Shown here one piece after another: positions 8,536 through 16,883 of a DNA stretch of 64,000 bases. Within the stretch, counting starts at the first letter, position 1. Each line of letters opens with the position of its first letter. A program made the translations under genes and the position numbers. The stretch is taken from positions 62,001 through 126,000 of the forward strand of contig JAEZRE010000023.1 in the NCBI GenBank assembly GCA_023412915.1, read 5' to 3'. The notes beneath the pieces were generated by a model that worked only from the letters and a program-made list of their open reading frames with translations, was not told the DNA's origin and did no database searches. Origin of the DNA: Bacillota bacterium. Lineage in GTDB: Bacteria; Bacillota; Clostridia; Acetivibrionales; DTU013.

Positions 8536-8560
8536 TAATGTTATTTAAGGAGGAAAGAAT

Positions 8561-8800
8561 ATGAAATCTACTGGAATTGTACGAAAAGTTGATGAGCTCG
8601 GAAGAGTCGTCCTTCCTATAGAATTGAGGAGGACACTAGATATTGCTGAAAAGGATGCACTGGAAATATATGTTGATGGTGCCACGATTATTTTGAAAAA
8701 GTACGAACCTGCTTGTATTTTCTGCGGAGATGCCAAGGATGTTATCGTATACAAGGGTAAAAATATCTGCCCGAATTGCATGAAGGAACTCAAAAAATAA
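8561..8800 (+). CDS. abrB: AbrB/SpoVT-family transition-state regulator
   Basis: The 79-residue DNA-binding protein has the swapped-hairpin AbrB domain (KSTGIVRKVDELGRVVLPIE) at residues 2-45. A short C-terminal domain follows with two CxxC pairs (CIFC and CPNC) that could bind zinc. AbrB-type proteins hold stationary-phase and sporulation genes off during growth. The gene has a strong AGGAGG site, its own promoter and a Spo0A-type box in the operator position. The flanking rsmI and the nearby metG reproduce the Bacillus order. Confidence 0.93.
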   Translation: MKSTGIVRKVDELGRVVLPIELRRTLDIAEKDALEIYVDGATIILKKYEPACIFCGDAKDVIVYKGKNICPNCMKELKK

Positions 8801-8816
8801 CAACTGCGAAAACAAT

Positions 8817-8851
8817 GCCCGGAGTACTCGATACTGCCGGGCTTTTCGTTT
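8817..8851. terminator. Terminator between convergent abrB and rsmI
   Basis: A GCCCGG/CCGGGC stem extended by AGTA/TACT is followed by TTTTCGTTT on the plus strand. On the minus strand it is followed by a weaker ATTGTTTTC tract, so it may serve both genes. Confidence 0.75.
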
Positions 8852-8860
8852 ATATCAAGG

Positions 8861-9709
8861 CTATTTCTCCAATAAGCTGTTGTATACGTCCCTTTTGCTC
8901 AGTCCCCGATCCTCGGCTACCTTTTTAAGCGCTTCCTTCCTGGCCAGTCCGCTGTCGAGGTACTTCTGAAGGTGTTCCTCGAGACTGATGGAATTCCAAC
9001 TTTCGGTGCGTGTTTCTTCAAGGAGCTTCTCATCCTCTCCTTCAAGTATCAGAACAAATTCTCCCTTCGGCGGTTCGGCAGCATATTTCGCAACGGCTTC
9101 GTCGAGAGTGCACCTTATGATTTGCTCAAACTTCTTGGTAAGCTCTCTTGCAAGAACTATCCTTCTATTGCCGAAAGCTTCCCTGAGATCCCTGAGAGTA
9201 TGTATGAGCTTATGCGGAGCCTCATAAAAAACCAGTGTCCTCGTGTCTTCCCTGATAGATCTCAGCCTTTCGGACCTGACCCTTTTGTTCATGGGAAGAA
9301 AGCCCTCAAATGCAAATCTGCCGGAAGGCAGCCCGGAAACAACAAGCCCGGTAATCACAGCTGCAGGTCCGGGTATCATCGTAACAGTGATACCCTGCTT
9401 TACCGCGAGCTTCACAAGGTCTTCACCAGGATCTGAAATGCCGGGCGAACCCGCATCTGAAACAATCGCTATATTTTTGCCCTCCAGTAGCTTCTGTACC
9501 AGGTAGTTGCCTTTTTCTATCTTATTGTGCTCGTAATAACTGACGAGTGTATTCTTTATCTCAAAATGGTTCAGGAGCTTCAAAGTCTGTCTGGTGTCCT
9601 CGGCTGCGATAATATCAGCCTCCCTGAGCACCCTCAGAGCCCTGAAGGTAATATCCTCAAGATTTCCTATCGGAGTCGCCACCAGATAAAGTATTCCCGT
9701 ATCGCTCAT
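8861..9709 (-). CDS. rsmI: 16S rRNA (cytidine(1402)-2'-O)-methyltransferase
   Basis: The 282-residue SAM-dependent enzyme 2'-O-methylates C1402 in the ribosomal P site. It begins with the tetrapyrrole-methylase fold motif LYLVATPIGNLEDITFRAL and continues with AEDTRQT, VSDAGSPGISDPG, IPGPAAVITGLVVSGLP and LVFYEAPHKL. The ATG at 9709 follows AAGG by 7 nt; an upstream TTG is less likely. It corresponds to yabC next to abrB in Bacillus and converges with abrB here. Confidence 0.96.
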   Translation of the reverse strand: MSDTGILYLVATPIGNLEDITFRALRVLREADIIAAEDTRQTLKLLNHFEIKNTLVSYYEHNKIEKGNYLVQKLLEGKNIAIVSDAGSPGISDPGEDLVKLAVKQGITVTMIPGPAAVITGLVVSGLPSGRFAFEGFLPMNKRVRSERLRSIREDTRTLVFYEAPHKLIHTLRDLREAFGNRRIVLARELTKKFEQIIRCTLDEAVAKYAAEPPKGEFVLILEGEDEKLLEETRTESWNSISLEEHLQKYLDSGLARKEALKKVAEDRGLSKRDVYNSLLEK

Positions 9710-9755
9710 TATTTCGCCTTCCAATAACTTATTTCATTATTTATAGCAGCACGGC

Positions 9756-10508
9756 TCATTGCGCCGGCCGGTCCCTGTTATATATTTCGTCTATTTCCTT
9801 CGAATAATTACCGTTCTCATCATATATATATAAAGGTTCGAGCACCCTGAGTTCAGGATTGCCATCCCGGGTCCCGCTTATAAGCAGCAGGTTCGGCTTT
9901 TTACCCGGTGAGGGATGCACCATTCTGAGCTGCTTGGGCTCTATTCCATTCGAACGCATACTGAAGATAATGTCTGCAAGCCTTTGAGGCCTGTGGACCA
10001 TCGAGAATTTACCGCCGGGCCTCAGGAGCTTCGCGGCAGCCATGACTACATCCTCGAGCGTGCAAAGCAGCTCGTGTCTCGATATTGCCTTCGTATCTGC
10101 CGGATTCAGCAAGCCCCCGCCTTTTTCCATATAGGGCGGGTTGGATACGACCGCATCGAAGCTTGAAGCCCCGAACAGCTTAACCGCCTCCTTGATATCT
10201 CCCAGGACTATATTGACACTATCGCCAAGGCCGTTCATTTCTATGCTTCGCCTTGCCATTTCAACCATTTCAGCCTGTATTTCGAGGCCGGTCACTTCAC
10301 GAGGCTTCTTCTTTGCTGCCAGCAGCACTGCGATTATGCCGGTACCTGTTCCCAGATCGATGACCCTGCTGCCTGTGGTCACCTGCGCAAAATGAGAAAG
10401 CAGCACGGCATCCACGCCAAAGCAGAAGCCATTTTTCTTCTGTATGAGCCTCAACCCTTTATATTGCAGATCATCCAGCCTTTCGTCTTCACGAATCCCA
10501 GTGTCCAA
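9756..10508 (-). CDS. trmN6: tRNA1(Val) (adenine-N6)-methyltransferase family protein
   Basis: The methyltransferase has the SAM-binding block VIDLGTGTGIIAVLLA and the N6-adenine catalytic motif NPPY (VVSNPPYMEKGGG). The chosen start is the TTG at 10508, 7 nt after AAAGGGG, giving 250 residues and the usual start just before ERLDDLQYKGLRLIQ. An ATG at 10559 would add 17 residues but has GAGG only 1 nt away. It is the yabB equivalent in the conserved block. The intervening GIY-YIG gene yazA of Bacillus is absent. Confidence 0.88.
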   Translation of the reverse strand: MDTGIREDERLDDLQYKGLRLIQKKNGFCFGVDAVLLSHFAQVTTGSRVIDLGTGTGIIAVLLAAKKKPREVTGLEIQAEMVEMARRSIEMNGLGDSVNIVLGDIKEAVKLFGASSFDAVVSNPPYMEKGGGLLNPADTKAISRHELLCTLEDVVMAAAKLLRPGGKFSMVHRPQRLADIIFSMRSNGIEPKQLRMVHPSPGKKPNLLLISGTRDGNPELRVLEPLYIYDENGNYSKEIDEIYNRDRPAQ

Positions 10509-10605
10509 GTAAAAGCCCCTTTCAAAGAAATCATCGGCGCAAACTAAATAAGGAGCCATGCCTCAGCTAAATGCCGATGCCTGACCCCTTAATTCCAGCT
10601 GGATA

Positions 10606-10776
10606 TTACTCCGGTTTCGGAGCATCAACGGGACATACGTTTGCACACGATCCACATTCAATACATGCGTCAGCATCTATAACATATTTGCCGTCACCTG
10701 CCGAAATGCATGATACCGGGCACTCGGATTCACATGAGCCACAGCTGATACATTCATCACTAATTATATATGCCAT
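10606..10776 (-). CDS. 2[4Fe-4S] ferredoxin
   Basis: The 56-residue protein has two cysteine clusters, CISCGSCESECP (C9, C12, C15, C19) and CIECGSCANVCP (C38, C41, C44, C48). It is a typical low-potential clostridial electron carrier. A strong GAGGAGG lies 9 nt before the ATG. It sits alone between ricT and trmN6, where Bacillus has yabA. Confidence 0.95.
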   Translation of the reverse strand: MAYIISDECISCGSCESECPVSCISAGDGKYVIDADACIECGSCANVCPVDAPKPE

Positions 10777-10912
10777 CAGGAACACCTCCTCAGACTTTTT
10801 GTTTACTTAATGTAAAAGTAAGCCTTTACTATTCTACCACCAAAGTATTGTTATGAAAATACTTTTTCATAAAAACAAAAAACTATTCTCTGCCGCCCGA
10901 CCACCGCGCCTG

Positions 10913-11782
10913 TTAGTCCTCGAGCGCTTTCAACGCCTCTATATCCGCGTCGCTGTCCTCGCGGACGGTCACATCCTTGATTAACTTGATTTCATTAAAT
11001 TTATAAGACCTCAGATCCGTCTCGTTGCCCTTGTCCAGTCTGACTTTGACGATCTCCCTGATCAGGTAAGTCTCTACGACCACGCCCTGGCCTTCGGGAG
11101 TCTCAACGATCGCTCCGGTCTTCGGAGCTCTCTTTATTATCGACTCGTAGGCGTCCTGCTCATACTTGAGGCAGCACATCAGCCTGCCGCATGTTCCGGA
11201 TATCTTGGTAGGATTGAGGGACAGCCCCTGTTCCTTTGCCATTTTAATCGATACCGGCTGGAATTCCCCAAGGTACGAGCTGCAGCAGAGCACTCTTCCA
11301 CACACTCCGATGCCGCCCATCATTTTAGATTCATCCCTGACGCCTATCTGACGCAGTTCTATACGTGTCTTGAACACTGCCGCAAGGTCCTTGACAAGTT
11401 CTCTGAAATCGACCCTGCCGTCGGCTGTAAAGTAAAACAATATTTTATTGTTATCGAAGGTATATTCCACATCGATTAATTTCATTTCAAGGTTGTGATC
11501 CCTGATTTTCTGGAGACAGGTCGCAAAGGCTTCCTTCTCCTTCCGTCTGTTATCCGACGCATGCTTTACATCATCTTCCGTCGCGACACGCATGACTTTT
11601 TTCAGCGGAGCGACGATCTCATCGTCGGAAATTTCGCGGGTCGGAATGACAGCTTCTCCGAATTCTATTCCCCTCGCCGTTTCAACTATCACGTTGGCTC
11701 CGGCATCTATTTCAAACTGATCAGGGTCGAAGTAATATACCTTTCCGGCCTTCTTAAACCTGACTCCAACCACCTTTACCAT
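10913..11782 (-). CDS. ricT: RicT (YaaT/PSP1 family) regulatory protein
   Basis: The 289-residue PSP1-domain protein has the cysteine pattern CGRVLCCSSYLGEF and CGRLMCCLKYEQDAY in its C-terminal half. RicT acts with RicA and RicF as a complex that influences RNase Y-dependent mRNA processing and sporulation phosphorelay activity in Bacillus. Its ATG overlaps the holB stop by one base (TAATG), so coupling is likely. RicA (YmcA) and RicF (YlbF) are not in this window. Confidence 0.92.
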   Translation of the reverse strand: MVKVVGVRFKKAGKVYYFDPDQFEIDAGANVIVETARGIEFGEAVIPTREISDDEIVAPLKKVMRVATEDDVKHASDNRRKEKEAFATCLQKIRDHNLEMKLIDVEYTFDNNKILFYFTADGRVDFRELVKDLAAVFKTRIELRQIGVRDESKMMGGIGVCGRVLCCSSYLGEFQPVSIKMAKEQGLSLNPTKISGTCGRLMCCLKYEQDAYESIIKRAPKTGAIVETPEGQGVVVETYLIREIVKVRLDKGNETDLRSYKFNEIKLIKDVTVREDSDADIEALKALED

Positions 11783-12768
11783 TAAAAATCCTCCCGAAGA
11801 CTAATCAACAAATTATCTACTACCAGCTGCATGTTGGCATTCTGTTTCAACGCCCTGCGGGCAGCTTCCAAAGCATCGATTCTGCCCACGACCCCGCGGC
11901 TTGTGCGCATTTGGGCATTATTAAATATCATATCCTTTTTATCTGAATTAATCAACATATTTTCGTTTCCAGTCTCACACATTATCAGCAAATCCCTGTA
12001 ATAAAGCAGCATTATGTCCAACAGCAAACCTGCACTGTCCCTGTTCTCCTCAATGAGGGCTGTAAATTCCAGTATGCTGGCGGTTTTTCCCTTCTCGACG
12101 CCCGGCAGCAACGCAAGTACGTGTTCCCTCAGTCTTGAGAAATCCCCCGAGCCTGCAAGTTCCAGAGCAAGGCCTATATTTCCGTCTGCATAATCGATAG
12201 CCAGCCCGGCCTTCCCTTCTTCCTTTCCCAATATCGTGGTCAAAGCCTGACGCACCTGGTCTCGCGTGTATTTCTTGAAATGCAGCTGCTGCGCCCGTGA
12301 GCGTACGGTTTCAAGGAGGGCCTCATAATTCGCAGTGAGAAGTATTATGACCACATATTCCGGCGGTTCCTCAAAAGTCTTCAGCAGGCAGTTCTGCGCC
12401 TGCTCCGTCATTTTTGACGCATCCTCGACGATGTATACCTTCCGCTTCGAATACATCGGCTTAATCGCGACGTCCCCCTGGACGCCCCTTATCATATCCA
12501 CGCCTATGCTGGTTTCATCGGTATCAATACTGTGAAAATCGGGGTTCGAGTCATTTTCGAAAAGCTGGCAGGGAATGCATTTCCCGCAGGTCTTTCCGTC
12601 CTTTGGAGCATCACACAACAAAAGACCGGCAAACAGATGGGCTATCGTTTTCTTTCCCATGCCGGCCGGTCCCGTAAAAATATATGCGTGTCCGACTCTG
12701 TTTTCAGACAATGCTCTTTCGAGGCTGCCAACAACCTCTTTTTGCCCTATGATCCCGCTGAAATCCAT
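11782..12768 (-). CDS. holB: DNA polymerase III subunit delta'
   Basis: The 328-residue clamp-loader subunit has a Walker A GPAGMGKKT at residues 33-41 and a zinc cluster (CDAPKDGKTCGKCIPC). The sensor region CLLKTFEEPPE and the SRAQQ motif are also present. It loads the sliding clamp together with delta and DnaX. AGGAG precedes the ATG. Upstream lies the tandem 49-bp repeat pair that separates it from yaaR. Confidence 0.95.
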   Translation of the reverse strand: MDFSGIIGQKEVVGSLERALSENRVGHAYIFTGPAGMGKKTIAHLFAGLLLCDAPKDGKTCGKCIPCQLFENDSNPDFHSIDTDETSIGVDMIRGVQGDVAIKPMYSKRKVYIVEDASKMTEQAQNCLLKTFEEPPEYVVIILLTANYEALLETVRSRAQQLHFKKYTRDQVRQALTTILGKEEGKAGLAIDYADGNIGLALELAGSGDFSRLREHVLALLPGVEKGKTASILEFTALIEENRDSAGLLLDIMLLYYRDLLIMCETGNENMLINSDKKDMIFNNAQMRTSRGVVGRIDALEAARRALKQNANMQLVVDNLLISLREDF

Positions 12769-12787
12769 TTATTGCTCCTATCCTGTC

Positions 12788-12885
12788 TTTGTACGTTTTA
12801 AATGAAATCCGCGCCTCAGGGGCGCTAAACGTACTCTTTGTACGTTTTAAATGAAATCCGCGCCTCAGGGGCGCTAAACATACTT
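12788..12885. repeat. Tandem pair of 49-bp hairpin repeats (family 1)
   Basis: Two nearly identical copies lie in direct tandem with a period of 49 bp. Each has terminal inverted arms (GTACGTTT with AAACGTAC, the second with one change) and a central GCGCC-TCAGG-GGCGC hairpin. Related copies lie at 48269-48365. The position is strictly intergenic, between yaaR and holB. Confidence 0.9.
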
Positions 12886-12886
12886 C

Positions 12887-13339
12887 CTACCAGTACAGGT
12901 CGAGTATCAGTCCCCTGATGTCTTCCAAACGCCTGAGAAGGTTTATGTTGTCCTTCTCCCCGTTCAGTACCTCCTGCGTGAGTTTGTCCAATTCGTCATT
13001 GATGCTCTGAACTATCGCATAGACCTTATGCCTTCCCCTTCTGTCGAGCAGGCTTTTCTTCGAGAATTTTCTCGAATTTCCGAGCGCAGTCTCAAGGAAT
13101 TCGGCAATAAGCTTCTTGTATATTTTCAGTTCCCGGACATCCACCCTCCTGGAGAGAGCCTCGCCCTGCTTCACGATGTCCTGTACAAGCTTTTCGAGGC
13201 GTTGCTCATAACCGAGTTCCTCCGCTTTTACCAGCTGGTTTTGGAAATCGGCATTTTTGCCCGCTTTTATCTTTACCTCTTCCTTGACCGGCATGCCGGA
13301 TAATCCCGAGGGATTACCCAAAGTATCGACGACCTTCAA
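12887..13339 (-). CDS. yaaR: YaaR family (DUF327) protein
   Basis: The 150-residue, mostly helical, charged protein starts at a TTG (13339) 7 nt after GGAGG. The C-terminal half (YKKLIAEFLETALGNSRKF, LLDRRGRHKVYAIVQSINDELD) matches the conserved part of DUF327. No biochemical function is established to my knowledge. It sits between darA and holB as in Bacillus. Confidence 0.88.
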   Translation of the reverse strand: MKVVDTLGNPSGLSGMPVKEEVKIKAGKNADFQNQLVKAEELGYEQRLEKLVQDIVKQGEALSRRVDVRELKIYKKLIAEFLETALGNSRKFSKKSLLDRRGRHKVYAIVQSINDELDKLTQEVLNGEKDNINLLRRLEDIRGLILDLYW

Positions 13340-13375
13340 AGGTATACCTCCGTGCTCGCAGCTCCGCCTACAGGA

Positions 13376-13705
13376 CTAAGCCTTCTCAAAACGTTCTACG
13401 TCCAGAATGAAAATCGTGGCGCCGCCTACGACTACTTCGACAGGATACGGGATGAACATCCCTCCCATGCCGTTCGGAGTCATGCTTGAGTTTATAACCT
13501 GTTTCCTGCTCTTCGACTTTCTCTTGATAACGTCGATGACAGCGTCCAGACTGGCCTCCTCAACACCCACCAGCAAAGTCGTATTGCCGGCCTTCAGAAA
13601 ACCGCCCGACGAACAGAGTTTGGTAACGCTGAATCCGTTTTTGTTAAGCTCCTCCATGACCTTTGCTCCATCTTCATCATGAACGATCGCAAATACAAGT
13701 TTCAT
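13376..13705 (-). CDS. darA: Cyclic-di-AMP receptor DarA/PstA-like
   Basis: The 109-residue PII-like trimeric protein (formerly YaaQ, DUF970) begins MKLVFAIVHDEDGAKVMEEL and has TKLCSSGGFLKAGNTTLLVG, the block forming the c-di-AMP pocket in this family. The gene follows tmk closely, as in Bacillus. GGGAGG precedes the ATG. Its downstream partner is unknown. Confidence 0.94.
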   Translation of the reverse strand: MKLVFAIVHDEDGAKVMEELNKNGFSVTKLCSSGGFLKAGNTTLLVGVEEASLDAVIDVIKRKSKSRKQVINSSMTPNGMGGMFIPYPVEVVVGGATIFILDVERFEKA

Positions 13706-13737
13706 ACGCTCAACCTCCCTTTGAAAGTATTATACAT

Positions 13738-14376
13738 CTATACAAACTTTATGAAACCCAGTGTCGTTTCCAGCTGCCTTCGAATATCCAGCCAGACTTC
13801 CTCCTCCGACCTCGAAGCGTCAATAGTCTTTATCCTGTCCGGAAACCCTTTGGCCAATTCCTTATATCCGTTGTAAACCTTCCTGTGAAAATCCATCATT
13901 TCATTTTCTATCCTGTCGCTTCCCGTCGATTCCATTCTTCTTTTCAGTCCTATTTCGGGATCCAGGTCGAGAAAGAAGGTTACATCGGGCATCAATCCGT
14001 TTATCGCTATATTCGTTATATTCCGGAGTCTGTCCAGCGCGATCCCCCTGCCAAAACCCTGATATGCGTAAAAGGAATCCACATACCTGTCGCAGATGAC
14101 CGTAACGTTTTTTTCGACTGCCGGCCTTATCACCTGTTCCACCAGTTGAGCCCGTGCCGCCGAATACAGAAGCAGTTCGGCGGTAGCTGACATTTCAGTA
14201 TATGCCGGGTCCAGTATTATGGAGCGTATATTTTCACTGATGCGCGTCCCGCCCGGTTCCCTGGTAAGAAGCACTTCACAGCCCATCGAGGTAAGGTGCT
14301 CCCGCATTCTCATTATCTGTGTCGTCTTTCCGCTTCCGTCCGTGCCTTCAACTGTAACAAACAATCCCCGATTCAT
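13738..14376 (-). CDS. tmk: Thymidylate kinase
   Basis: The 212-residue enzyme phosphorylates dTMP to dTDP. It has the P-loop GTDGSGKTTQ (residues 11-20), TREPGGTRISENIR, the DRY motif (ICDRYVDSFYAYQGFGRG) and DLDPEIGLKRR. The LID-type sequence is the Gram-positive form. It heads tmk-darA-yaaR-holB-ricT. Confidence 0.97.
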   Translation of the reverse strand: MNRGLFVTVEGTDGSGKTTQIMRMREHLTSMGCEVLLTREPGGTRISENIRSIILDPAYTEMSATAELLLYSAARAQLVEQVIRPAVEKNVTVICDRYVDSFYAYQGFGRGIALDRLRNITNIAINGLMPDVTFFLDLDPEIGLKRRMESTGSDRIENEMMDFHRKVYNGYKELAKGFPDRIKTIDASRSEEEVWLDIRRQLETTLGFIKFV

Positions 14377-14449
14377 ATTTACCCACCTGTATGCTGCTTC
14401 TACCCGTTATTTAATTACTTAAGCGTCCTTTATCGCTTCAGCGACATGA

Positions 14450-14567
14450 GGGGACGTTCTTCGCAACGGTACTCACCAGGGACACTCCTTGCAACGGTAT
14501 CCATTGGGGACATTCCTTGCAACGGTAACTGACGGTGTGTCCCCTGACCTTAAACGGTGTCTCCCTT
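14450..14567. repeat. Intergenic GGGGACA repeat, copy A (family 2)
   Basis: Three tandem variants of GGGGACATTCCTTGCAACGG are followed by inverted GGTGTGTCCCC-type arms. It fills the gap between tmk and the decarboxylase gene. Related copies flank birA. Confidence 0.8.
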
Positions 14568-14607
14568 TACATTATACCTTATCGGCGGCATGCTTGCCAC
14601 CAATGAT

Positions 14608-16056
14608 TTATTTCCTGTCAAGGACCGCTACCGTGCCGTCCTCCCCGACTCCATGCACCGAACCGCCTGAACTGACGAGCGCCATTAAATAATCGACAAT
14701 ATCCCGGCTTATTATCTCCCCGGGACAAACCAGCGGCAAACCGGGAGGATACGGCGAGATCGTGCCTCTGCTCGTTCTGCCTGCGGCGTCTTCGAGCGGT
14801 ATACGGTCGATCCCGGACTCGAGTATCATAGAAGGGCTCACCGTCTGTATCAACCTCTTTAATCCCTGGTATTCGGCGGCAATTGACATAATTTCGCCCA
14901 ATTCCGCCACATTATCGTGCACATGTGTCTTTTCCAGATTGGAAAGCGCCGAGAAAAGTCTTCCTACGCTTTCGGTATCATCAGCAACCGTAGCTATACA
15001 CACGACATTGAACAGGTCCGACATCTCAACCTGTATGTTATGGCCTTCCCGGAGAAGCCTTTCGGCGCCATAACCTGTAATGCCTATACCTGCCGTATTT
15101 GCGGTTATTCTAGTCACATCCAACTCAAAACCTGGCAACGCTTTACGATCCAATAATCTGATACCGCTGTTACAAAATTCGTCCGACGAAGAGCTTATCG
15201 AAGAGAGCAGTCCACCAAGCAGGTTTTTGCCGTTTTTCTCCATAAGCTCTCTAGCTACGTCAAGATATGTCATAATAACATAGGACGGGCTTGTGGTCTG
15301 GAACATATCAAGAAAATATTCGAGCCTCTCCCGGTCAATCCGGTCCGAGCCGACATGAAGATAGGCGCCCTGTGTAAATGCCGGAAGCGTTTTATGGGCG
15401 CTCTGTATGCACAGGTCCGCACCGGCTTCGAGCGCGCCCGCAGGAAGCTCGGGATGGAATGAAAGATGCGCGCCGTGGGCTTCGTCGACAATTAGTATTT
15501 TATTATACTTATGAACTATTTCAGAGATTTTTTTGATGTCGCTGCAGACACCATAATAATTGGGCCGTGTGATGAGAACGCCTGCCGCGTCGGGCATTTC
15601 GAACAGCGCCTTCTCGACAGCCTGCGGCGTAATGCCCGTATTTATTCCGAATTCGGTGGAGTACTCCGGCAGTATGTATGCCGGATAAACGCCTCTTAGC
15701 AGCATTCCGTTTATCACGGCGCTGTGTGAATCGCGTCCGGCGATAAGGTGATCACCTGGCTTGCAAACGGCTGATATAGCGGCATGAAGACCGACAGTAC
15801 TTCCGTTGACAAGAAAATAACTGTTTTTCGCTCCGAAGGCTCGGGCAGCCAGTTCCTGGGCTTCTTTCAACACGCCTGCCGGAGCGTGCAAATTATCCAG
15901 GCCTGGTATTTCCGTCAGATCCAGCTTTTCGATCTCCGACAGAAACCTCTTCGGGATACCCTTTCCCAGCTTGTGACCAGGCATATGGAAAGGGACCGGC
16001 AATTTTTCAGTATAGGATCTTATTGCGCTGTAGACAGGCGTATTCCAATTTCCTAT
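14608..16056 (-). CDS. Orn/Lys/Arg decarboxylase family protein (YaaO-like), probable AUA start
   Basis: This PLP-dependent fold-type I protein has FHMPGHKLGKG, VNGSTVGLHAA, IVDEAHGAHL and the PLP-lysine motif SAHKTLPAFTQGAYLH. Family members decarboxylate arginine, lysine or ornithine; the substrate here is not decidable. The homologous N-terminus (NTPVYSAIRSYTEKL) is encoded upstream of the first in-frame TTG at 16002, which has no ribosome site. No ATG, GTG or TTG lies further up. An ATA at 16054-16056, overlapping the coaX stop codon, sits 7 nt after AGGAG and gives 482 residues. In Bacillus yaaO precedes tmk in the same way. Confidence 0.88.
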   Translation of the reverse strand: MGNWNTPVYSAIRSYTEKLPVPFHMPGHKLGKGIPKRFLSEIEKLDLTEIPGLDNLHAPAGVLKEAQELAARAFGAKNSYFLVNGSTVGLHAAISAVCKPGDHLIAGRDSHSAVINGMLLRGVYPAYILPEYSTEFGINTGITPQAVEKALFEMPDAAGVLITRPNYYGVCSDIKKISEIVHKYNKILIVDEAHGAHLSFHPELPAGALEAGADLCIQSAHKTLPAFTQGAYLHVGSDRIDRERLEYFLDMFQTTSPSYVIMTYLDVARELMEKNGKNLLGGLLSSISSSSDEFCNSGIRLLDRKALPGFELDVTRITANTAGIGITGYGAERLLREGHNIQVEMSDLFNVVCIATVADDTESVGRLFSALSNLEKTHVHDNVAELGEIMSIAAEYQGLKRLIQTVSPSMILESGIDRIPLEDAAGRTSRGTISPYPPGLPLVCPGEIISRDIVDYLMALVSSGGSVHGVGEDGTVAVLDRK

Positions 16057-16844
16057 TGCTGCTCTCCTCTTATCTCATTCCTGTTTTTTTCATATATAAT
16101 TCGAAGTCCTTCAAGCGTAAGGCGACCGTTTACCTCATCTATGGTCTCGGCTTCGGACGCGATGAATTTTGCGAGCCCGCCCGTCGCTATGACTTTAATG
16201 TTTTCTTCCTTCATTTCCTGTTTAATCTTGTTAACAAGGTAATTGACCTGGCCGACATATCCGTGGAACACGCCTGATTGCATGCCCGCCGATGTGTTGC
16301 GTGCGATGACAGCGCCGTGCTTTGTCAGATCGATCCTTGGCAGCTTCGCAGTTCTTTGATACAAAGCGTCGGCTGCAATTTTGATGCCGGGACATATCAC
16401 GCCTCCGAGAAATTCCCCTTTGGAGGAGATTGCGTTGAAGGTGGTAGCTGTTCCGAAATCCACTACGATGACAGGTCCGCCATATATCTCATAGGCCGCG
16501 ACTGCGTTTACGATCCTGTCCGCTCCCAGTTCGCGCGGGTTTTCGTATTTTATATTAATTCCCGTTTTGATGCCCGGTCCGATAAGTATGGGATCCTTCT
16601 TCAGATACCTCTCGATGGCATGTTCGAGAGAGAACATTACCGGCGGCACGACCGATGCGATTATGACCGCCTCTATATCTTCTATTGCAAGCTTTTCGTG
16701 GTTGAAAAAGTTGATGAAATACATGCCGAACTCATCGGCTGTCCATTCCCTGTTTGTACCGACCTTCCAATGTGCTATAAGCTTGCTGTTGTCATAAACG
16801 CCAAACCTGATATTGGTGTTGCCTACGTTCACTGCCAAAAGCAC
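16053..16844 (-). CDS. coaX: Type III pantothenate kinase
   Basis: The 263-residue enzyme carries out the first step of CoA synthesis. The motifs are NVGNTNIRFGV (phosphate loop), GADRIVNAVAAYEIYGGPVIVVDFGTAT (two conserved aspartates), LGGVICPGI and TGGLAKFI. It starts at GTG 16844 after GGAGGG. Its last codons contain the ribosome site of the downstream decarboxylase gene. Confidence 0.96.
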   Translation of the reverse strand: MLLAVNVGNTNIRFGVYDNSKLIAHWKVGTNREWTADEFGMYFINFFNHEKLAIEDIEAVIIASVVPPVMFSLEHAIERYLKKDPILIGPGIKTGINIKYENPRELGADRIVNAVAAYEIYGGPVIVVDFGTATTFNAISSKGEFLGGVICPGIKIAADALYQRTAKLPRIDLTKHGAVIARNTSAGMQSGVFHGYVGQVNYLVNKIKQEMKEENIKVIATGGLAKFIASEAETIDEVNGRLTLEGLRIIYEKNRNEIRGEQQ

Positions 16845-16883
16845 TGTAAAACCCTCCGTATCAGTAAAGCGGAAGCTTACCCT

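Larger units (their letters stand above)
8121..8560. other. Divergent spmA/abrB intergenic region
   Basis: These 440 bases are AT-rich and hold no gene. They contain two Spo0A-type boxes, the abrB promoter and presumably an unidentified spmA promoter near 8150-8260. Confidence 0.7.

Noticed and set aside
10571..10810. A 79-codon plus-strand frame rich in His and Ser
   Set aside because: It is the shadow of the ferredoxin gene on the other strand, whose cysteine motifs and ribosome site are convincing.
12788..12885. Possible CRISPR array
   Set aside because: There are only two units in direct tandem without unique spacers, and no cas genes nearby.
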